NCBI RefSeq assembly: GCF_024298825.1
Contig: NZ_CP101153.1
Span: 3,906,001 to 3,970,000 of the forward strand
DNA: 64,000 nt
From: Haloglomus salinum
GTDB lineage: Archaea; Halobacteriota; Halobacteria; Halobacteriales; Haloarculaceae
Direction: 5' to 3'
Every line of letters starts with the position of its first letter. Within the stretch, counting starts at the first letter, position 1. Below the pieces are notes generated by a model. That model did not search any database and was not told the origin of the DNA. It saw only the letters and a list, made by a program, of their open reading frames with translations. The translations under genes were made by a program, and so were the position numbers. Below, piece by piece: positions 1 through 7,045 of the stretch.

Positions 1-40
1 GCTGGCTGTCGTCCTCCGTCTCTGTTTCGTCTGTGCTCAT
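1..40 (-). CDS. Partial CDS, acidic N-terminus running off the left edge
   Basis: An ATG on the minus strand at 38-40 opens a frame that stays open to the window edge and encodes MSTDETETEDDSQ. The strongly acidic start is typical of haloarchaeal proteins. Only 13 residues are visible, so no function can be given. A 7-bp inverted repeat lies just upstream at 52-78. Confidence 0.35.
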   Translation of the reverse strand, partial: MSTDETETEDDSQ

Positions 41-51
41 GGGTGCATCCC

Positions 52-78
52 GTGGCCTCGTATGTCTTCGTAGGCCAC
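52..78. promoter_or_regulatory. Inverted repeat upstream of the left-edge gene
   Basis: GTGGCCT at 52-58 and AGGCCAC at 72-78 form a perfect 7-bp inverted repeat with a 13-base spacer. A second overlapping symmetry, CGTATG / CATACG, spans 59-82. It lies 12-42 bases upstream of the start at 40, where a haloarchaeal operator or leader hairpin could sit. The regulatory role is inference. Confidence 0.3.
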
Positions 79-136
79 ATACGCAGTGAGACGGATAGCA
101 CGGATAAATCTGTCGTGAGAAGTGTTGGCACGAAAC

Positions 137-158
137 GTATTAACCGCTAATACGATTT
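137..158. repeat. 22-bp repeat with palindromic core, copy 1
   Basis: The core GTATTAACCGCTAATAC (137-153) followed by GATTT recurs at 2403-2424 with 20 of 22 bases identical and in the same orientation. The core is a near-palindrome of two 8-bp arms around one central base. The two copies bracket the winged-helix/methyltransferase gene pair, so they may be recombination sites of a small cassette or two operators. Confidence 0.7.
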
Positions 159-176
159 ACCGAGCACAGGAGTTTG

Positions 177-473
177 CTAATCCTGGAGGAGAGCCCGTAA
201 CTCAGCCGTTACGTCTTGTATCTGATCGTGAATCGTTAGGAGCCGCTCCGCTCCGCGTTCGGTTAGCATGTAGCAATTCCGGTGGCCGTCAACGGACCGT
301 TTCGAGAGATAACCGGATTCTACCAGGGTCTCCATAGCCTGATAGGCGGTCTGATACTCCACGTCTGTCTCATACACCTCACTGTGTAGGTCCTGTATCG
401 CAGATACATCGGGCTCGTACTTCTGTGCGACGAGACACAGCATCCGAAGTCTCGTGTTTATCAGGTCGGTCAT
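177..473 (-). CDS. Small winged-helix (PadR/MarR-like) protein
   Basis: 98 residues from the ATG at 473. The pattern is a helical N-terminus, a middle segment that looks like a recognition helix (VEYQTAYQAMETLVESGYL), then a beta-wing with basic residues (SKRSVDGHRNCYMLTERG) and a C-terminal amphipathic helix suited to dimerisation. This is the general form of archaeal PadR/MarR-type winged-helix regulators, though no specific family is certain. Its ATG overlaps the stop of the methyltransferase gene by four bases (ATGA), so the two are translationally coupled. It probably regulates, or acts together with, that methyltransferase. A longer frame starting at 500 exists, but the overlap favours 473. 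Confidence 0.7.
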   Translation of the reverse strand: MTDLINTRLRMLCLVAQKYEPDVSAIQDLHSEVYETDVEYQTAYQAMETLVESGYLSKRSVDGHRNCYMLTERGAERLLTIHDQIQDVTAELRALLQD

Positions 474-2209
474 GCTGGCTTCTGGAGGAAGACCACCCAC
501 TCTCGCTCGATCGCTCCGTTGCCGTGGTCACGGTCTTGGAACAGGTCCCGCCTCGTAATCCCATCCCAGGCGAACCCGCCGAAGTGATAACCATCCTTGA
601 CCCCGATATCGTCGGGCTGCCCCGAGAACTGCCCGATGTTCTGGGCGATGTCTGCCACGAAGCGGTGGCTCTCGATTCGCCGCCCCCCGATCGTGTTCTC
701 ACCGATGACGAAGTAGAAGCAGGCGCCAGGCTTCAGATGACGGTACACCTGGGTCAACGTCTTCAGCATATCCTCGGCGAAGAACTTGTAGGTCACATAC
801 GCTCGCTGCGTGGCCTCACTGAGACTCCCCGTGTGGATTGCTTTGATGTCCTCATCCAGCTCCGGTAGCGAGGTCTCCTGATAGGCCTCTCGCGAACCCT
901 TCCAGTCGTTTCGGAGGTACTTCGGTAGCTCGTCGACGAACCCCCGGATGTTCGTCGCGTTCGATCCGATGATCGATCGTCGGAGCGTATCCGCGTCGAT
1001 GGCTGTAGTTTCCTCTAAGAGGTCCTGTATCCAGAACAACCGGAGCTTCGTGCCCCGGTAGTAGTTCATCGCGTTAATGTACGGTGGGGAGGTGATAGCC
1101 AGATCAACCTCCTCGTAGTACTCGGGAAAGTCAAAGGTTCGTGCGTCTCCCAGCCGAACATCTGTCTCGGCCTGGTGTGCCGGGTTTTCGTCCAGCGGTA
1201 CCCAGTTGTCGGAGTAGCTGTAAATCGTGGCGTTCTCACTGCCATCCACGGTCACGGACTGCTCACTTCCTCCGGGGGCGTTGGTCCGGTAGACCTCATT
1301 CCACAAGTCGACCAGCTTGGCCCGGGACTCTTCCAGTTCGACTTGGTAGACGCGAACTGGATCCGGTGGGTGCTCGCCAGTCTCGATCTTTTCCCGCATC
1401 TTCTTCGACCGGTGGGCCTTGGAGACGTCGGGGTCAGCGTTCGACACAGCGAACACCGTGTTCGCGACCATCAGCACCAGCCACCGGCCGACTCGGGCTT
1501 CAACCTCCGCCTCGCCAATCGACCTAATCATCATTTGCTCCCGAGGCTCAACTGATGCTGTGAGATCTGGCGGGTCGTCCAGAAACTCCGAGACCACCTT
1601 TCGAATCGTCGTCAGCCCCTCTATGGCGGAATCCTCGAACCAGTGGGACTTTGACGTTCTGTCCAGGAACTCCACATCGTGGTCCTCGTAGCGCTGTCTG
1701 GGCGTTGACTGGAGCGCTTCGTTGATGTATGTCTCCGTGTTCTCCAGCACTGTGTACGGAATCGGTGACATCGAGACGCTGCTAACCAGTTTTGACAGCG
1801 GATTGATCTCGACCCCGAGGTAGTCACGACCAGCGATTTTCGCTTCAAGGCCCGTAGTTCCACTCCCCGAGAACGGGTCCAGTACAAGCGGTCGGTCCCC
1901 CTCCGTCGTGGTTTTAGTAGAATATTTATTAATCAGATATCGGGGAATGTGGGGGATGAACGTGGCTGGGTGCTTGTGGATCGTGTGGGTGAGCGGAGTA
2001 TCGTTCCATGACACCGAGGGAACACGTTCGCGAAAGTTCAGTTCCGGATACGATTCCCCGTCCTCTGGCGGTTCCGGAGATGGAGGGCGCTCAGCGCCTG
2101 AGAGAGCTGGATTCGCCTCATGATTCAGCGAGATTCTTCCAGTTGCATCATCACCTACCTCAGATTTGTGAGACTGAGAGGCGTCAGAGGTAGAATCACG
2201 ACTGCCCAT
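470..2209 (-). CDS. DNA amino-methyltransferase (N4-cytosine or N6-adenine)
   Basis: 579 residues. The first about 60 residues are polar and low in complexity. A motif X-like stretch follows (IHKHPATFIPHIPRYLI, around residues 77-93). SAM-binding motif I is at about 111-121 (DPFSGSGTTGLEA) with EIN at 134-136, and the catalytic TSPPY motif is at 373-377. The order X-I-(variable region 150-340)-IV resembles the alpha arrangement of DNA amino-methyltransferases. The variable region is the likely target-recognition domain. The ATG at 2209 is chosen because a TATA box sits 26-33 bp upstream, which predicts a nearly leaderless transcript. No restriction endonuclease is visible beside it, so within this window it is an orphan methyltransferase. 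It is followed by a coupled winged-helix gene, and the pair is bracketed by 22-bp repeats. Confidence 0.88.
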   Translation of the reverse strand: MGSRDSTSDASQSHKSEVGDDATGRISLNHEANPALSGAERPPSPEPPEDGESYPELNFRERVPSVSWNDTPLTHTIHKHPATFIPHIPRYLINKYSTKTTTEGDRPLVLDPFSGSGTTGLEAKIAGRDYLGVEINPLSKLVSSVSMSPIPYTVLENTETYINEALQSTPRQRYEDHDVEFLDRTSKSHWFEDSAIEGLTTIRKVVSEFLDDPPDLTASVEPREQMMIRSIGEAEVEARVGRWLVLMVANTVFAVSNADPDVSKAHRSKKMREKIETGEHPPDPVRVYQVELEESRAKLVDLWNEVYRTNAPGGSEQSVTVDGSENATIYSYSDNWVPLDENPAHQAETDVRLGDARTFDFPEYYEEVDLAITSPPYINAMNYYRGTKLRLFWIQDLLEETTAIDADTLRRSIIGSNATNIRGFVDELPKYLRNDWKGSREAYQETSLPELDEDIKAIHTGSLSEATQRAYVTYKFFAEDMLKTLTQVYRHLKPGACFYFVIGENTIGGRRIESHRFVADIAQNIGQFSGQPDDIGVKDGYHFGGFAWDGITRRDLFQDRDHGNGAIEREWVVFLQKPA

Positions 2210-2234
2210 GTTACCGCCCTCTTTCCGGGTAGGT

Positions 2235-2242
2235 GATATAAA
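2235..2242 (-). promoter_or_regulatory. TATA box of the methyltransferase gene
   Basis: TTTATATC on the minus strand is centred about 29 bases upstream of the ATG at 2209. This is the normal spacing for a leaderless haloarchaeal mRNA, and it supports that start codon. Confidence 0.6.
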
Positions 2243-2402
2243 GGTGGCTACACCGGAATTGCATGCAGCGGGACGGGTGGGAGTCCACGTCACGAACGGA
2301 GGAACCCTTCCCATGGGCCTGCCCCACGCCTACTAATCGTACCATCTTTGTGACAACAATCGTCCGGGTGGGATGTGAGTCTTTCCCAGCCAAAGGTGGA
2401 CG

Positions 2403-2424
2403 GTATTAACGGTTAATACGATTT
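2403..2424. repeat. 22-bp repeat with palindromic core, copy 2
   Basis: The core GTATTAACGGTTAATAC at 2403-2419 is a perfect 8-bp inverted repeat around one base, followed by GATTT. It matches the copy at 137-158 in the same orientation with two mismatches. It lies about 195 bases upstream of the methyltransferase start. Confidence 0.7.
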
Positions 2425-2509
2425 CTCTAACTGGTTAGCGTTTAAGAGACGAGCCACTATCGGACGTTGCTGCCTCGGAGAAGACGAGCGAGGGCGGATC
2501 CCTCGGTCG

Positions 2510-2647
2510 CCCGCCTCGCATGTGTGCAGGTAAACGTAAAGCCGGGAGCATCATAGAAATACCGGCATATGAACATGACAGATAACCAAATTGACTAAGT
2601 GGTGGCGGAAGTACGTATTGGCACGCTCGGCCCGCCTCGCATGTGTG
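2510..2647. repeat. Pair of exact 17-bp direct repeats upstream of a small gene
   Basis: CCCGCCTCGCATGTGTG occurs at 2510-2526 and again at 2631-2647, both on the plus strand. The second copy lies 30-46 bases upstream of the ATG at 2677, where an archaeal operator could act. No TATA box is obvious there. It may be regulatory or the trace of a small duplication. Confidence 0.5.
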
Positions 2648-2676
2648 TATGTGAGGTGTGGCGGGGCGGACAGAAC

Positions 2677-2919
2677 ATGTCCGGAAGCGAACACACCGTT
2701 GGATCCGTCGACGAGGCACTCGCCAACCTCCAGGAGATGGAGCGCGGCGAGGAGCACTCGCACGATCTCCAGCTCGGCCACGTCGACAAGCAGATCGTCC
2801 ACGCCGGAACGGACCACGTCTCCCGGTCGGGGGACGGCGTGATCCGGAAGGAGATCGTCTGGACGTGTTCGAAGTGTGGGGAGACAATCAAGAGAATCGA
2901 TATTCGCAACAACGGATGA
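2677..2919 (+). CDS. Small CxxC-containing protein of unknown function
   Basis: 80 residues, acidic. The C-terminal part carries one CxxC (WTCSKCGETIKRI) that could make half a zinc site or mediate dimerisation through zinc. I chose the ATG at 2677 over the upstream ATG at 2599 because the extra residues there are basic and unlike the rest. It stands alone in an accessory region, preceded by two 17-bp direct repeats. I do not recognise the family. The acidic composition and clean stop suggest a real gene. Confidence 0.55.
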   Translation: MSGSEHTVGSVDEALANLQEMERGEEHSHDLQLGHVDKQIVHAGTDHVSRSGDGVIRKEIVWTCSKCGETIKRIDIRNNG

Positions 2920-3497
2920 CGGGGAGTACCGCATCGAACAGTAACAATCGAGCCAAGGCGGAGGTCGGACGGCCGAACCCAGATGGAATGCGCCTGAAAA
3001 TCTATGGCGCGGACATACGGGGGACGGCGTCGAAGGCGCAACGGGACAACAAGTTGGCCCCTGCGCTGACCGCGAGAGCGGGAAGGTCCATACAAACGAA
3101 CGCCTCCATGGAGGGAGAGGCCGCTCACTGCGATGCTTTCTCCTGCGCCGGTCCCTGCGGGGACTGGATGTCTACCAAGTCCGAATGTGGCAGCGAAGGG
3201 CTCTGTGCAGCGGCGAGACCTCCTCGGACCCTCGTCGTGAAGGCCAGTAAGGCCGCACTCACAACCTGGACGCCAGTTACGTCTCCCGGACACCTGAAGG
3301 CAGATTAGTTACCTGAACCCACACGCCTCTGAGAGTGGTTCTATTACCACTCTCTTGTTGAGTGGTACATGTCGATTGAGTCTCGGTTCTCGGGACTTCC
3401 GTCCACCACCTACGGATTCCTCCTCAATCGAGTGTGGCGGTAGGGGTGGTCCGGCTGCCTCCTCCCTTGAAAACCAGATATCTCGGCAGCGGCCCCG
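2920..3497. other. Gene-free stretch
   Basis: No frame with haloarchaeal acidic composition is visible on either strand. The only structure I see is the perfect hairpin at 3331-3354. It could be decayed accessory DNA between the small CxxC gene and the convergent membrane-protein gene. Confidence 0.4.
3331..3354. repeat. Perfect 9-bp stem hairpin
   Basis: GAGAGTGGT (3331-3339) and ACCACTCTC (3346-3354) form a perfect 9-bp stem with a 6-base loop TCTATT, followed by TTGTTG. It lies between convergent genes ending at 2919 and 3498, closer to the latter. It could be a bidirectional terminator or an insertion-element end. The archaeal terminator reading is weak because there is no long T run. 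Confidence 0.4.
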
Positions 3498-3914
3498 TTA
3501 ATTACCAGGGAGTGGGATACTACCGCGGTCGAAGCTGAGCCGGTCCGCACGCTGGACGGAATACCACGCTATTCCGCCGAAGAGCACCAGGAGGAACACA
3601 CCGTAGAATGATCTCGGCCCGATAATCAGATCCAATCCTGTCATTCCCGCCTGGATCGCGTACACGACCGTCATCAAATCCCACGCCCAGTCTTTCCCCA
3701 GGAACACGGAAACTGCAGTTGCCACCAAGACCAGTCCGACGAGTAGCATAAGGACGACACCGACGAGCGCCCAGATTCCCTCGGATTGGGACATGAACGG
3801 AAGCCCGAATAGCGTCACAATCACGGTAACGCCTCCCAAGAATACGAAGAAGATTCCATGAAGCAGAGCAAAGACGCCAACCAGGGTGCCGGTCCGGCCA
3901 GTATTGTCTGACAT
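3498..3914 (-). CDS. Four-helix membrane protein of unknown function
   Basis: 138 residues with four clear hydrophobic segments at about residues 10-35, 45-70, 80-100 and 105-125, and a short basic/polar C-terminus. It resembles small haloarchaeal DUF membrane proteins, but I do not assign a family. It is on the same strand as, and 84 bases downstream of, the aGPT-PPlase-like gene, so it may be co-transcribed with that operon. There is no sequence evidence that it takes part in base modification. Confidence 0.75.
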   Translation of the reverse strand: MSDNTGRTGTLVGVFALLHGIFFVFLGGVTVIVTLFGLPFMSQSEGIWALVGVVLMLLVGLVLVATAVSVFLGKDWAWDLMTVVYAIQAGMTGLDLIIGPRSFYGVFLLVLFGGIAWYSVQRADRLSFDRGSIPLPGN

Positions 3915-3998
3915 TTCATAGACCAGTCGACTCAGTTGACATATAGCTTCGCCCGAATAACCTCAAGAGAGAAATATCCGGTCTACAGTTAGTAGCAG

Positions 3999-4877
3999 TT
4001 ATAGAAATTCAGTAAGCGGCTTCTGCTCGTACTTCTTCGGATCGTAAGTCCGCCCGGCCCCGGCCTCATGCCGGATTCGGTGGTAGGTCCCGTACTCACA
4101 GAGGGCGTGTTCGACGGAACGGCAGGTGAGCGGTTTCTGCTTCTTTCCGTCCCACTGGAAGAGCTCGTACGGTGTGTTATCGTATAGGCGGTCCTGCTCC
4201 TGGACCACCCACCGGATCTGGTCTTCCGTCTCCTGGTCGTTGTTGACATCCCAGATACGGTCCGCGCCGATGGCGGCCCCTGGCCCGACGTTCACGAAGT
4301 CGTTCTCGGAGAACGGCAGATGCCGGTAGTTGAGATCCGTGACGAGTTCGTACGCGAGGAACTCGCCAACGCCGGGGATCCCAGTTAGGAGCTTCCAGGC
4401 CTGCTCCATCGAATCAGCATCGAAGACGGCATCAACCCAGAAGTCGAGTCGGGAGAGAACATCGTTCTCAACCACGTCGAGGACATTTCCCACGTGGTCG
4501 TTGTAGCCACGTTGGGGCGGATTGATACGATAGGCCGCGCCGAAGACCGTGTCGAGTTCACGGAGCCGTTGGCGGGCGGCAGCCACGTTGAAGGCTTCCG
4601 GGCCGATGTAGCCGCCCATCGCATCGAAGCTCTCGACACGGTTGAGGAAGCGGTAGACGACGATATTGAGGAAGACGCCAGCCTTGTTGTCACGGGAGAG
4701 GATCTCCTCGAGCGCGTACTGGGTCCCCCGGTCGAGCCGGCGGTAGACGTGGCAGAAGTGGAAATCCCGGAGCACCGCGTCAGCGGTCCAGGGCGGATTG
4801 TGGCCGAGCAGCTCCTTCCGGCGGAAGATCTCCTGGCGCTCGTACATCCACCAGAGGAACTCATCAAGGGAGCCCAC
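3999..4877 (-). CDS. aGPT-PPlase / 5-hmdU DNA kinase helical-domain protein (putative DNA base hypermodification)
   Basis: About 292 residues from a GTG at 4877. The sequence shows the pattern of the alpha-glutamyl/putrescinyl-thymine pyrophosphorylase / HMUDK helical family: YERQEIFRRK (12-21), PPWTADAVLRDFHFCHVYRR (28-47), LDRGTQ, a V-YRFLNR segment (74-80), a helix-hairpin-helix LTGIPGVGEFLAYELVTDL (164-182), and FSENDFVNVGPGAAIGADRI (189-208). In phages such proteins modify pyrophosphorylated 5-hydroxymethyl-uracil in DNA, replacing the pyrophosphate with amino acids or polyamines. It overlaps the stop of the TS-like gene by 14 bases, so the two form a translationally coupled operon. A GTG at 4886 is an alternative start, and a still longer frame to 5030 runs over the TS gene and is unlikely. 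Family membership is confident. Substrate and product are unknown, and no P-loop kinase gene is seen nearby. Confidence 0.85.
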   Translation of the reverse strand: MGSLDEFLWWMYERQEIFRRKELLGHNPPWTADAVLRDFHFCHVYRRLDRGTQYALEEILSRDNKAGVFLNIVVYRFLNRVESFDAMGGYIGPEAFNVAAARQRLRELDTVFGAAYRINPPQRGYNDHVGNVLDVVENDVLSRLDFWVDAVFDADSMEQAWKLLTGIPGVGEFLAYELVTDLNYRHLPFSENDFVNVGPGAAIGADRIWDVNNDQETEDQIRWVVQEQDRLYDNTPYELFQWDGKKQKPLTCRSVEHALCEYGTYHRIRHEAGAGRTYDPKKYEQKPLTEFL

Positions 4878-5565
4878 TGGCGACACCCCCAAGTTCCCGT
4901 GAGACCCGTTCAGCCCGTCCACTATCCTCGAAGACGACGTTGTTGCACCGTACCTCCAACCGGCCCACCTCGTAGTCGGTCCGGGCGGCTGTTTGGGCAA
5001 GCAGCGACGCCAACGAGAGCAAGTTCCCATACGCCTTCAGGTCCCACCACTGCGACCGGAAGACAGCGTGCAGGTCGAGGTACTCCTCGTGGGGACGGAA
5101 CTGGAGTTGCGTCAGGCAGACGATTCCTGTGGCGCGGGGCCGTGGCTTCTCAGCGGCCTTCAGGTCGGGTTCCCGGTAGACCTGGGCAACGAGTGCGTTC
5201 GTACTCGACCCATGGTAGCCGAGTTCCAGCCGCCGCTCGATACGCGACAACTGGTGCCTAGCGTCCAGTCGATCGGCATAGCGGCCCTCGTAGAGTACAT
5301 AGAATCGTCCGGCGACCCAGTCCTCACCAGTAGAGCCGCCGCTCTTCTGATCGGTCTTCCCGAGGTCCAGATCCCGGAATGTGGTCCACTCGTCACCGAA
5401 GTTGACGCGTTCCGTCCAGGCGACGGGTGATGTCGGTTCACGGACACTGCCAGCGTCTGCAGGCTCTTCGATTATCACGGTGCATCCCCCTTTCCCAGAG
5501 TTGATCAGACGCCCGAGTGCGGTGCTGTAGGCATCACCGACCGAGCGTCCGGTATGGCACGGCAT
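4864..5565 (-). CDS. Thymidylate-synthase-like protein (dUMP/dCMP hydroxymethylase-like)
   Basis: 233 residues. The N-terminus (SVGDAYSTALGRLINSGKGG) matches the first helix of TS-like proteins. The core holds the likely catalytic cysteine Cys150 in GIVCLTQLQF, the phosphate-binding RS at 170-171, and an asparagine in AYGNLLSLASLL (Asn181) at the position that contacts the pyrimidine. It is much shorter and more divergent than ThyA and sits directly upstream of the aGPT-PPlase-like gene. In phage hypermodification systems a TS-like enzyme makes 5-hydroxymethyl-dUMP, so the same role is inferred here. It could instead be a redundant thymidylate or dCMP-modifying enzyme. The ATG at 5565 is the first in frame. 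Confidence 0.82.
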   Translation of the reverse strand: MPCHTGRSVGDAYSTALGRLINSGKGGCTVIIEEPADAGSVREPTSPVAWTERVNFGDEWTTFRDLDLGKTDQKSGGSTGEDWVAGRFYVLYEGRYADRLDARHQLSRIERRLELGYHGSSTNALVAQVYREPDLKAAEKPRPRATGIVCLTQLQFRPHEEYLDLHAVFRSQWWDLKAYGNLLSLASLLAQTAARTDYEVGRLEVRCNNVVFEDSGRAERVSRELGGVASGLP

Positions 5566-5764
5566 ATGGACAACTCGGTTTGCTGACAGTTATTGGTATC
5601 GAACGTTTAACCCTGCTTTCGGAAGCTGAGGGCTGTGGAACGGGCGGAACTAAGGCATCGGACACACACAGCCAACATACGCACGCGACCGACCAATCCA
5701 GGATCCCACAAACACGGCGGGGTATGAACAGAATTATGTCCGGGAGGGCGCTTCGCTTCGATGA

Positions 5765-5839
5765 GGGGCCTTAGCTCAGCTCGGACAGAGTGCGTGGCTT
5801 CGGACCACGTTGCCGGGGGTTCAAATCCCTCAGGCCTCG
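5765..5839 (+). tRNA. tRNA-Arg (anticodon TCG)
   Basis: The acceptor stem GGGGCCT/AGGCCTC closes with one G-T pair, and T8-A9 follows. The D arm is GCTC/GAGT. The anticodon stem CGTGG/CCACG encloses the loop CTTCGGA, giving anticodon TCG (reads CGA). The T arm is GGGGG-TTCAAAT-CCCTC, and the discriminator base is G. There is no encoded CCA and no intron. It lies at the edge of an accessory region, as expected for an integration hot spot. Confidence 0.93.
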
Positions 5840-5877
5840 TGAACCCGCCGAGCGATAGCGAGGCGTGGTGACCATCG

Positions 5878-5897
5878 CTGAGGATTTGACCCCTGAG
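5878..5897 (-). repeat. Inverted imperfect copy of the tRNA-Arg T arm
   Basis: The 20 bases CTGAGGATTTGACCCCTGAG resemble the reverse complement of the tRNA-Arg T arm at about 5813-5832, with two single-base deletions. It sits 39 bases after the tRNA. A similar arrangement follows the tRNA-Lys at 54.9 kb. It may be a remnant of past integrase activity. Confidence 0.45.
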
Positions 5898-6251
5898 AGA
5901 CGAGCGGCGCGAGCGAAGTGACTGGGCCTACGGGCGCGCCGCCGCCCGGCTCGTCGCGCTGGACAAACGCCGGGCGGAGTCCTCGACGTTCCAGGCATGG
6001 CTCGACGAGTACGCCGTCGACGCGCTCCAGCGGAAAGACGAGTGGCGTGTCCAGGTTCGTATCGAGACCACTCTCGGCGACCTGAAGTCGGCCGCTCACC
6101 CCAGCATGGGGCGGGTGCTGCGCGATGGGTACTCCGCCTGGTTCGTGATGGCCACGACGCTGCCGCGTTCCATGAGATGCTCGTCGAGTGGTCGAATCGT
6201 GGGGAATCCGAGACCTCGAAAGCTGGCGTCGTCCTCGGTTCGACGGAGTGA
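5893..6251 (+). pseudogene. Frameshifted remnant of an unidentified gene next to tRNA-Arg
   Basis: A frame opening after a stop near 5890 gives a coherent, Asp/Glu-bearing helical protein segment (about 5920-6150, including WLDEYAVDALQRKDEWRV). It then loses sense near 6150. The neighbouring frame resumes with a helical segment (AAFHEMLVEWSNRGE) to a stop at 6249-6251. A single frameshift would join the two. I do not recognise the family. Its place beside a tRNA suggests a decayed element gene. Confidence 0.4.
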
Positions 6252-7045
6252 CTCGGTACTGGCAACGCTCGGCAGCGATGGCAGTCTTTAAATACAGGTA
6301 GACTTCTTACCGCCACGTGGCGCTGGTTCAGCCCTCCCGTCATAGTGCACGATGTCCGTGGACGGCTGGGTCGGCGTCTTCTGTTCCCGCAGGACTGGGA
6401 TGCCCCCTGGAGAGTGTGCCCAAACCGGCGGAAAACCACACCCCACACCGTTCAGCCCTACCCACAGCGCGCGCTGAACCTGGGCACGTATCGAGGGGCA
6501 GCGGCAGGTGATACGAGGTACGTCGAGTACCCCACCGACGGTCATATCGCGGGGGCCCCGGGAGTTCTCCGGGAGGCAGCTCCACGGAAGGCGGCCAACG
6601 TAGCTGCCAGCGCAGCTGACCACGGCGAAATCCAGGGCGACGGGAACAACGAGTACAAACTTGGCAACGCCGATGAGGACCGGTGGGACGTGACGTTCAC
6701 CAGGGAGCCGTTCGGCTGCAAGATGTGGTATCCCACGACCGGGGACGACAGCCAGGACGATGTCGCCGAGAAGATACGTAACGCCCCCACTCACTTCGAG
6801 GGATGGTCAGTACCGTCCAGTCAGCAAGAGGGAACCGCCCGAATCATTGTCCAGACACAGCGGCGAGTCGCGCCGGGCGAGCTGACAGCGAAGCGAGCTC
6901 ATCGTGCCGGTTCGGTGGCCGACCTGGCGTAACGACCCAGTGAAGAGATGCCTGTATGACCGCGTGAATCTTTTAGTAGCGACCACCGGCCTCTGCCACC
7001 GGGCTAGCACGGCGAGTGATTCTCCCCTCACTCCCCCCACTCGCC
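6252..7045. other. Gene-poor stretch without a convincing gene
   Basis: Two overlapping frames on opposite strands cover 6288-6932 (168 and 195 codons). Neither has recognisable motifs, and their composition does not favour one strand. A TATA-like TTTAAATA lies at about 6287-6294 on the plus strand, about 30 bases before a GTG at 6317, but the resulting frame does not look like a protein. The stretch is best read as decayed accessory DNA. Confidence 0.4.

Noticed and set aside
1141-1555. Overlapping plus-strand frames inside the DNA methyltransferase gene
   Set aside because: Antisense to a gene with clear catalytic motifs; Arg/Pro/Ser-rich products typical of shadow frames.
3331-3354. Hairpin as an intrinsic terminator of the gene ending at 2919
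   Set aside because: It lies more than 400 bases downstream and lacks a long T run, so that specific assignment is not supported; the hairpin itself is reported.
6288-6932. Opposed frames of 168 (minus) and 195 (plus) codons
   Set aside because: Neither shows a known domain, a supported promoter with a matching start, or acidic haloarchaeal composition over its length. I could not choose between them.
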